From an uncultured Oscillibacter sp. (GTDB lineage: Bacteria; Bacillota; Clostridia; Oscillospirales; Oscillospiraceae), in NCBI GenBank assembly GCA_910578935.1, contig CAJTSM010000020.1, forward strand, positions 1-55,241: DNA of 55,241 nucleotides, read 5' to 3'. The notes under the pieces are model-generated. The model saw nothing but the letters and a program-made list of their open reading frames with translations, did not search any database and was not told the origin of the DNA. The position numbers and the translations under genes are program-made. Positions 49,450 through 55,241 of the stretch are shown piece after piece; the stretch's first letter is position 1, and each line of letters begins with the position of its first letter.

Positions 49450-50220
49450 TCAGCCCTGGTCCCGCAGCACCCAGCTGTCCCCGCTGAGCATCAGCCGGTC
49501 GGCAATCATGGCGATAAACTCCGAGTTGGTAGGCTTGCCCTTGGTGTTGGACACGGTGTAACCAAAGTACTTTTGCAGCGTCTCCAGGTCCCCCCGGTCC
49601 CAGGCCACCTCAATGGCATGGCGGATCGCCCGCTCCACCCGGGAGGGCGTAGTGCCAAACCGCTTGGCCACGGCGGGGTACAGCACCTTCGTCACGGCGT
49701 TGATGACCTCCATATCGTTCACCGCAATAATGATGGCCTCCCGCAGGTACTGATAACCCTTGATGTGAGCCGGGACGCCGATCTCGTGAATGACGGCGGT
49801 AACCGTATTTTTCAATGCGCAGAGCCGCAGCTCAGGGGAAGAAGGGTTGTTAAAAATACTCCTCATCCGCTCCACTAAGGAGCTTGGCTCACAGGGCTTC
49901 GGCAGGAAATAGCTCACGCCCAGTTTTTCTGCGTCCGCCAAAACCTTGTCGCCGCAGAAGGCAGAGACAATGATGGTCTTGGGCATATAGTCCTCCCGCT
50001 CCTTCAACGCCTGAAGAAGGCCCAGCCCGTCCAGTCCCGGAAGAGCGGTGTCCATCAGCAGGAGATCCGGTTTTCCCTCCTCGATGAACCGCAGGGCCTC
50101 CCGTCCGTCTCCAGTGGAAAACGCCACGGTAAACTCACCGGCCTGCTCAATCACCTCCTGCAGCATCGTGCGGAATTCCTCACTGGCGTCCGCCAGAAGT
50201 ACGGTCCTTCGATTATCCAT
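49450..50220 (-). CDS. spo0A: Sporulation master regulator Spo0A
   Basis: 256 residues. The receiver domain has the phosphoacceptor D57 (LLLMDTALPG) and the switch Lys of LPKPCE; its acidic pocket reads ADASEEF, with one Asp where many receivers have two. The C-terminal effector domain carries YPAVAKRFGTTPSRVERAIR and HAIEVAWDRGD, the Spo0A DNA-reading helices. Phosphorylated Spo0A commits the cell to sporulation. The ATG at 50220 follows GAAAGGG. spoIVB, usually next to it, is absent. An 0A box upstream (50348-50354) suggests autoregulation. Confidence 0.97.
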   Translation of the reverse strand: MDNRRTVLLADASEEFRTMLQEVIEQAGEFTVAFSTGDGREALRFIEEGKPDLLLMDTALPGLDGLGLLQALKEREDYMPKTIIVSAFCGDKVLADAEKLGVSYFLPKPCEPSSLVERMRSIFNNPSSPELRLCALKNTVTAVIHEIGVPAHIKGYQYLREAIIIAVNDMEVINAVTKVLYPAVAKRFGTTPSRVERAIRHAIEVAWDRGDLETLQKYFGYTVSNTKGKPTNSEFIAMIADRLMLSGDSWVLRDQG

Positions 50221-50289
50221 GATGATTCCAAACCCTTTCCTTCATGATCGGCTGTCGGAGTGCCTTGACACTCTCAGCTCGTTTTCTAT

Positions 50290-50318
50290 AAAATAGCATA
50301 AATTTCCAAATTTTTCAA
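50290..50318 (-). promoter_or_regulatory. Vegetative promoter of spo0A
   Basis: Minus-strand TTGAAA (50318-50313), 17-bp spacer, TATTTT (50295-50290). It lies about 70 bp upstream of the start codon. Confidence 0.6.
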
Positions 50319-50347
50319 GATGGGATTACAAAAAAACTGAATTTTTC

Positions 50348-50354
50348 TTCGACA
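50348..50354 (-). promoter_or_regulatory. 0A box upstream of spo0A
   Basis: TGTCGAA on the minus strand matches the core Spo0A recognition sequence, and it lies 30 bp upstream of the predicted -35. The rest of the 534-bp gap (50221-50754) holds no gene I can support. Confidence 0.55.
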
Positions 50355-50661
50355 TAATTCTGGTTTTCCAAAGCAAACCCCATATATTGTGCATATTTTG
50401 CTTTTTTCTATCACTTTCTACCAGGTTCGGTCCGCCGGAAAGCCGCTTTTTCTTTTCCCCGGCATTCTAAAAGACGAGAGGGGAAAAAATTTACCCATTG
50501 ACAGACGGTAAAAGCGCTCTGACTCCACTCCGTTTCCCCCTGCTCCCTGCAATAGAGTCCATTCTCTCCGGAACATTTTTCCCGGCGGGGGCGGAAAACA
50601 CAGGACCGGGGATTGGAAGCGGAAAGTCGGAATTTTACCGCTTTCGCTTTTGGGCAAATTA

Positions 50662-50670
50662 TGCTATGAT
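50662..50670 (+). promoter_or_regulatory. Extended -10 promoter of the second NUDIX gene
   Basis: TGC-TATGAT with no clear -35, about 85 bp before the start at 50755. It would drive the NUDIX-trmN6-rsmI unit. Confidence 0.45.
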
Positions 50671-50754
50671 GGAGTCAAACACAAAAGCCGCTTATGCGGC
50701 TGCTGCGCTGACTATAAGAGCTGTGATCAAACACACGCATGGGAGGAACCGCTT

Positions 50755-51324
50755 ATGGACCTAATTTCCCAGCTGGACGCTTTCCGCCCCTGGAACGAAC
50801 AGGAGGAGCAGGACAAGGAGGCGATGCTCCGCCTTCTGAAGGCAGGACAAGCCCCCTATGGCCGGGAGAACCCGGCCCACTGGACCGCCTCCGCCTGGGT
50901 AACCAGTCCAGACCGAAAGCAGGTGCTGATGGCCTATCACAACCTCTATGGCTCCTGGGCCTGGCTGGGGGGACACGCCGACGGGGAGCGGGATTTACTG
51001 GCCGCAGCCCTCCGGGAAGTCCGGGAGGAAAGCGGACTGGAAGTCCTCCGGCCCGTGTCCCGGGAACTTTACTCTCTGGAGATCCTGACGGTGGACGGCC
51101 ATGAAAAGCGGGGGCGGTATGTCTCCTCCCACCTTCATTTGAACGTCACCTTTCTTCTGGAGGCGGACCCCGCCGCGCCGGTACGCTGCAAACCCGACGA
51201 GAACAGCCGGGTGGGCTGGTTCGGACTGGAGGAGGCGGTCGCCGCCTCCACAGAGCCCTGGTTTCAACGGCGCATCTACGCCAAACTGAACGGGAAGCTG
51301 GCGGACTTCCCGCCTGTTTGGTGA
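50755..51324 (+). CDS. NUDIX hydrolase
   Basis: 189 residues. The NUDIX box reads GGHADGERDLLAAALREVRE followed by ESGL; the spacing of the first Glu is one residue off the textbook motif, as is common in this branch (GGHADGD-type). The REVREESGL metal-binding core is intact. It probably hydrolyses a nucleoside-diphosphate derivative; substrate unknown. ATG 50755 (MDLISQL) follows GGGAGG; the longer in-frame extension has no such site. The stop overlaps the next gene (GTGA), the first of three coupled junctions. Confidence 0.85.
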   Translation: MDLISQLDAFRPWNEQEEQDKEAMLRLLKAGQAPYGRENPAHWTASAWVTSPDRKQVLMAYHNLYGSWAWLGGHADGERDLLAAALREVREESGLEVLRPVSRELYSLEILTVDGHEKRGRYVSSHLHLNVTFLLEADPAAPVRCKPDENSRVGWFGLEEAVAASTEPWFQRRIYAKLNGKLADFPPVW

Positions 51325-52055
51325 CGGACGCACTGCGCCGGGAGGCGCTGTGCCCCGGCGGCTTCCGCTTTGTCTATGGAAACGGCCAGTTTCCGCCGGG
51401 ACTGGACAGCTTCCTTCTCTCCTCCCTGCCGGGCTTGAAACCGGGAATGAGGGTCTGCGACCTGGGCTGCGGCACAGGATTGCTGGGCCTGCTACTCCTT
51501 CAGCGGCAGAAAGCGCTGATGGTGACGGGGCTGGACATTCAGCCGGAGGCCATCCGGCTGGGAGAGCTGGCCGCGTCGGAAAATCACCTGTCGGAGCGCC
51601 TGGTGTTCCGACTGGAGGACTTGCGGAAAACCACCCTCCCCGCCGGGAGCTTTGACCTGGCCGTCTGCAATCCGCCCTATTTTCCCCGATCCAGCGGCCC
51701 CCTGCCCAAGGGGAAGGCCCGCCAAACCGCCCGGACGGAGGTGGACTGTACTTTGGAGGACATCTGCCAAACCTCCGCCCGCCTTCTGCGCTGGGGAGGA
51801 AGTCTTTGCCTGGTTCACAAACCAGAGCGGCTGACGGACCTGCTTTGCGCTCTGCGGAAAAGCGGCCTGGAGCCCAAGCGCCTGCGCTTTGCCTCCGTCC
51901 GACCGGAACGGGCTCCCTCCCTCCTTCTGCTGGAGGCCCGCCGGGGCGGAAGGCCAGACCTGACTGTAGAGCCGCCGCTGGTCCTGGAAAATCCCGACGG
52001 CACTCCTACAGCGGAACTGGACCGCATTTACTTTCGAGAGGAGGCCCCGCTATGA
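51321..52055 (+). CDS. tRNA1(Val) (adenine37-N6)-methyltransferase-like protein
   Basis: 244 residues. Class I SAM methyltransferase with the SAM loop VCDLGCGTGLLGLLLL and the catalytic NPPYF, typical of N6-adenine methyltransferases of the TrmN6/YfiC family. In Firmicutes this gene sits directly before rsmI, as here. The start is GTG 51321, overlapping the NUDIX stop. The 3' end overlaps the rsmI start by four bases. The exact tRNA target is inferred. Confidence 0.87.
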   Translation: MTDALRREALCPGGFRFVYGNGQFPPGLDSFLLSSLPGLKPGMRVCDLGCGTGLLGLLLLQRQKALMVTGLDIQPEAIRLGELAASENHLSERLVFRLEDLRKTTLPAGSFDLAVCNPPYFPRSSGPLPKGKARQTARTEVDCTLEDICQTSARLLRWGGSLCLVHKPERLTDLLCALRKSGLEPKRLRFASVRPERAPSLLLLEARRGGRPDLTVEPPLVLENPDGTPTAELDRIYFREEAPL

Positions 52056-52888
52056 GCGGAACTCTGTATCTGGTCGCCACACCCATCGGCAACCTGGGGG
52101 ACCTGTCCCCCAGGGCGGTGGAAACCCTGTCGTCGGTGGATTTCATCGCGGCGGAAGACACCCGGGTATCCCTGAGGCTGCTGAACCACTTTCAGATCAA
52201 GAAGCCCCTGGTGAGTTATCACGAACACAATGCCGCCTCCGCCGGGCAAGCGGTCCTCAGCCGCCTTCTGGCGGGAGAAAACTGCGCCCTGGTCACCGAT
52301 GCCGGGACCCCCGCCATCTCGGACCCGGGAGAGCTGCTGGTTCGCCTATGCGGGAAAAACGGCGTGGAAGTAACGTCCGTCCCCGGCTGCTGCGCCGCAG
52401 TGAACGCCCTGGCGGTCAGCGGCCTGCCCACGGGCCGCTTCACCTTTGAGGGCTTCCTGTCCGTCAACAAGCAAAGCCGGCGGGAGCATTTGAACAGCCT
52501 GAAATGTGAAACCCGGACCATGATCTTCCACGAAGCCCCCCACAAACTCCGCCCCACCCTGGCGGACTTCTGCCAGACCTTCGGCCCGGACCGTCCGGCC
52601 GCCCTCTGCCGGGAGCTGACCAAGCTCCACGAGGAAATCCTCCGCTGCACCTTGGGCGAGGCCGCGGAGTACTACCGGGACCACGACCCCCGGGGAGAAT
52701 ACGTCCTGGTAGTGGCGGGAGTGAAACCTGGGGAGAACACCACCGTCTCCCTGGAGGACGGCGCGGCACAGGTACTGGCTCTGGTGGAAACTGGAATCCG
52801 TCTGAAAGACGCCGCGAAGGAAGTCGCGGATCACACGGGCCTCAGCAAAAACGACCTCTATGCCGCCGCTTTGGAGCGGCGAAAATAA
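52052..52888 (+). CDS. rsmI: 16S rRNA (cytidine1402-2'-O)-methyltransferase
   Basis: 278 residues of the tetrapyrrole methylase fold. It begins SGTLYLVATPIGNLGDLSPR, a near-perfect RsmI signature, and has LVTDAGTPAISDPGELLV, VTSVPGCCAAVNAL and TMIFHEAPHKL. It methylates the ribose of C1402 at the ribosomal decoding centre. ATG 52052 overlaps the upstream stop. The three-gene order with the NUDIX and TrmN6-like genes suggests one transcript. Confidence 0.96.
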   Translation: MSGTLYLVATPIGNLGDLSPRAVETLSSVDFIAAEDTRVSLRLLNHFQIKKPLVSYHEHNAASAGQAVLSRLLAGENCALVTDAGTPAISDPGELLVRLCGKNGVEVTSVPGCCAAVNALAVSGLPTGRFTFEGFLSVNKQSRREHLNSLKCETRTMIFHEAPHKLRPTLADFCQTFGPDRPAALCRELTKLHEEILRCTLGEAAEYYRDHDPRGEYVLVVAGVKPGENTTVSLEDGAAQVLALVETGIRLKDAAKEVADHTGLSKNDLYAAALERRK

Positions 52889-52911
52889 ACGAGTTCCACG
52901 CAAAGCGGGCA

Positions 52912-52941
52912 GTATAATTTTCCCTTCCTTTGTCCATACTT
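52912..52941 (+). promoter_or_regulatory. Probable forespore promoter of the spoIIQ-like gene
   Basis: GTATA (52912-52916), 18-bp spacer, CATACTT (52935-52941): close to the sigma F/G pattern (GNATA and CATNNTA). Confidence 0.5.
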
Positions 52942-52976
52942 CCCTCAGACTATTTCATTGAGGGAGGAACTCTTGC

Positions 52977-53690
52977 ATGGAACACAAACTGAAATCCATC
53001 CTCAGCGGCACGGGCTTTTACCTTCTGCTGGCCGTCTGCCTGATCACGGCTGCGGTGAGCGGCTGGTTCTTGCTCTTCGGCAGGGACGAACCCGCGGTGG
53101 AGGAGGCCGCGCCCCAGGCGGCGGTATCCGCTCCGGTAGAAAGCGCCTACGTTCCCCAGCCGGAACCTGAGCCGGAGGAAGACGAATCCCCGGTGGAGGC
53201 CTCCGCCCCGGTAGAGGTGGAAATCGTCCCCACCATGCCGGAAGCGGAGATTGACGACACGCCGGTCATGGCGGAACCCCCCCAGCTGGTGGTAGAACCC
53301 CTGAAAGGCGAGGTATTGATGGCCTTCTCCGTAGATCAGCTGGTTTACAGTCCCACCCTGGCGGACTGGCGGACCCATGACGGTGTGGACATCTCCGCCA
53401 AGCCCGGCGCCACCGTGCTGGCGGCTACCGCCGGCACCGTCTCCTCCGTGGAGGATCACCCGCTGATGGGCACCACTGTGGTGATCGATCACGCGGGAGG
53501 CTATACCACCACCTATTCCAATCTCCAGGCCAAACCCACCGTCCAGCCTGGGGACCTGGTCACCGCAGGGCAGATCATCGGCGCGGTGGGAACCACCGCC
53601 TCCGCTGAGGCCGCCCAGAGCCCCCACCTCCACTTCTCCGTCACCCGGGACGGAGAAGCGGTAGACCCCAGCGAGTTCTTGAATCGCTGA
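52977..53690 (+). CDS. SpoIIQ-like M23 metallopeptidase
   Basis: 237 residues. One N-terminal membrane helix (residues 15-33), an acidic proline-rich linker (about 40-110) and a LytM/M23 domain. Metal ligands are intact: H134 and D138 (DWRTHDGVD) and HLH at 217-219. The segment VYSPTLADWRTHDGVDISA closely resembles SpoIIQ, the forespore protein that meets SpoIIIAH across the septum; clostridial SpoIIQ keeps a complete catalytic site, as does this one. A forespore-type promoter upstream supports the call. A general cell-wall endopeptidase is the alternative. ATG 52977 follows GAGGGAGG. Confidence 0.78.
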   Translation: MEHKLKSILSGTGFYLLLAVCLITAAVSGWFLLFGRDEPAVEEAAPQAAVSAPVESAYVPQPEPEPEEDESPVEASAPVEVEIVPTMPEAEIDDTPVMAEPPQLVVEPLKGEVLMAFSVDQLVYSPTLADWRTHDGVDISAKPGATVLAATAGTVSSVEDHPLMGTTVVIDHAGGYTTTYSNLQAKPTVQPGDLVTAGQIIGAVGTTASAEAAQSPHLHFSVTRDGEAVDPSEFLNR

Positions 53691-53696
53691 CCCCAG

Positions 53697-53734
53697 AGCC
53701 CCGCTCTCCCGCCGCTCAGGCCGGAAGCGGGGCT
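53697..53734 (+). terminator. Hairpin after the spoIIQ-like gene
   Basis: AGCCCCGCT and AGCGGGGCT, 9-bp stem with a long loop, followed by a weakly T-rich stretch. Confidence 0.5.
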
Positions 53735-53767
53735 TGCCTTTGGCTGGCGAACTTTTCGCAAGCCTGC

Positions 53768-53792
53768 AAGTTCTCAGCTGCGCTGAGAACTT
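53768..53792. repeat. Perfect hairpin in the gap before the recombinase remnant
   Basis: AAGTTCTCAGC, a TGC loop and the exact complement. The neighbouring 53800-53825 bases hold another stem (ACCCCTCC-AGGGG). From 53735 to 53877 I see no gene. Confidence 0.55.
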
Positions 53793-53877
53793 ATGACTGA
53801 AAACGAGAGGAACCCCTCCAGGGGAACCCTGATAAAGAAGTTTTCCTAGCGGGAGACAGCCGCATGGTGCAGAGGCG

Positions 53878-55116
53878 TCATGCGGTTGTCTCTTTCTCGT
53901 ACTTGCTGTACTCCGGGGACAAATCAATCTCCCCAATGAAGGTGTAATGTACGTCAATCCGTTGGACACGGTGTCCGCCGGACTTGTCCGAGGCGTGAAC
54001 CACCACCTTCTCCACAAACTCCCGCAGAATTGCTGGGGTCAGTTCAGTGGGCCCGGTGTACTTCTTCACGATTTTCAGAAAGCTCTGCACATTGACAGCC
54101 TGGGTCTCGGCGGCGTCCACAATGGCCCGGAGGTTTTTAACAGACTGTTTCAAATCCGCCCGTTCCTTCTCGTAGCCCTCGGACAGCTTCGCAAACCGTT
54201 CTGCGTTCAGCTTGCCCATAACATGGTCCTCATAAAGCCTTTGAATAATGGCGTCCAGTTCGTTGATCCGCCGCTCCTGCTTTTCCAAGGTCCGCTTGGC
54301 TTGCTCCTGCTCCACCCGCTGTACGGCGGTCTTGTTCTCCATAACACGCCGTACAAACTCGTCCTCATCCTCCTGGGCATAGGCCACTACCCTTTGCAGG
54401 TTTTAGAGGACCAGCCGCTCCAGGACCACGGCCCGGATATAGTGTGCGGAACAGCCTTTCTTCCCCCGGTAGGTAGCGCAGGTGTAGCACTCCTGTTCAT
54501 GCGTCCAGGTAGTGCTTCGGCAATGGTACAGCTTTGCGCCGCAGTCGGCGCAATACGCCAGCCCGGAGAACATACCCATTTCTCCCATTTTCGTGGGTCG
54601 GCGGCGCTGTTCCCTGACCTTCCGCACGATTTCCCAGGTTTCCGGGTCAATGATGGCCTTGTGGGTATTTTCGATAACCACCCATTTCTCCGGGGGATTG
54701 TTGTTTTTCTTCTTGGACTTATAGGAGAGCTTGGCAGTTTTGAAATCGGTCGTGCGGCCCAGGTAGGAATCCTGCTCTAAAATATCTGCAATTGTGTCAG
54801 AGGTCCAATGGCAAGGGTCGTCCGGGTGATAGCGCCGAGTTCGGCCAGTACGTTGAAATTCAATGGTCCCCGGTGTGGGGATTCCACGCTCTTTCAGCAT
54901 CCGGGCAATTTTGCCGGGGCCGTTGCCCTCCACGCACAACTGGAAAATTAGCTCCACTACCGGCGCGGCTTCCTCGTCAATGAGAAGGTGACCGTCCTCG
55001 GCTCTGGTGCAACCATAGGGAGCATTGGTAGAAACTCTCTGACCGGATATACCCTTATTGCGGAACACGGCCCGAATCTTTTTACTCGTATCTTTTGCGT
55101 ACCACTCGTTAGATAA
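53878..55116 (-). pseudogene. Large serine recombinase remnant: missing catalytic domain, internal stop
   Basis: A large serine recombinase frame. From 55110 it reads NEWYAKDTSKKIRAVFRNKG, then the recombinase domain (APYGCTRAEDGHLLIDEEAA), a zinc ribbon (YCADCGAKLYHC and CYTCATYRGKKGC), a coiled coil, and a DUF4368 tail (TPAILREFVEKVVVH to EIDLSPEY). Two defects are clear. The N-terminal resolvase domain with the catalytic Ser is absent, and an in-frame TAA (54405-54403) splits LERLVL from NLQRVVAYAQEDEDEF, where GAA is expected. It is therefore inactive. It belonged to an integrative or transposable element of the TnpX/TndX class. Confidence 0.85.
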
Positions 55117-55139
55117 CCTCGCATAAAGAAGGATAGATT

Positions 55140-55241
55140 TCAGAGTTCCACATACCCGACAAAGTTGTAGTAGATTTTGATGTCCCGGTGGGTCTCCCCG
55201 GCGATTTCGTACTTCTCGCCCACCTCGATGCGCTTTACCAG
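55140..55241 (-). CDS. Serine recombinase C-terminus (partial, cut by window edge)
   Basis: The last 33 residues, LVKRIEVGEKYEIAGETHRD then IKIYYNFVGYVEL, match the DUF4368 C-terminal region of large serine recombinases. The stop is at 55142-55140, and the start lies beyond the right edge. It differs from the recombinase remnant that follows, so two recombinase genes meet here. Whether this one is complete cannot be judged. Confidence 0.7.
   Translation of the reverse strand: MVKRIEVGEKYEIAGETHRDIKIYYNFVGYVEL

Overview
The window looks like chromosome of a high-GC, anaerobic, endospore-forming Firmicute, most likely Oscillospiraceae (Flavonifractor/Lawsonibacter/Oscillibacter-like). This rests on GC-rich codon use, AGGAGG ribosome binding sites, sporulation genes (spo0A, gpr, a small acid-soluble spore protein remnant, a SpoIIQ-like peptidase) and an NfnAB electron-bifurcating transhydrogenase. 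The genus is inferred from gene content, not measured. No rRNA, tRNA or CRISPR array was seen.

Layout. 1-1860: a transketolase N-terminal subunit (cut by the window edge) and a phosphoglycerate mutase whose two halves are in swapped order. 1979-7397: a divergent sugar-phosphate locus, with three paralogous HAD proteins on the minus strand and lacI-PHP-pfkB on the plus strand; both promoters carry the same palindromic operator. 7436-12838: a Crp/Fnr regulator, a 42-residue ORF, a DUF2156-GNAT fusion, a sodium symporter, a hexapeptide acyltransferase and a NUDIX hydrolase. 12975-18404: a SLOG-family protein, gpr, a hairpin-rich repeat, DegV, a truncated SASP and a doubly broken chemotaxis receptor. 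18480-25118: a 19-unit Sel1 protein, a TtcA-like enzyme, cardiolipin synthase and PncB. 25281-28988: a MacB/FtsX-type ABC transporter with a decayed lipoprotein gene. 29105-29714: a 610-bp imperfect palindrome with 23-bp exact ends. 29754-30300: yjdF with a probable riboswitch leader. 30358-34212: a two-repeat lipoprotein, nfnBA and a small membrane protein. 34427-39049: prfC, a two-component system, rimM and trmD. 39044-41651: a DUF4173-XRE-DUF2975-small membrane protein cluster. 42095-49396: marR with a heterodimeric ABC exporter, then padR with two DUF2812 membrane proteins. 49450-53690: spo0A, NUDIX, trmN6-like, rsmI and a spoIIQ-like gene. 53878-55241: remnants of large serine recombinases marking a mobile-element edge.

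Working together. Several units follow one plan: a small regulator, a membrane or enzyme module, and a palindrome on the promoter (LacI, MarR, PadR, XRE). At least four genes are decayed: the chemotaxis receptor, the lipoprotein, the SASP and a recombinase. The strongest novelty candidate is the circularly permuted phosphoglycerate mutase, whose recognisable catalytic residues are kept with one exception.
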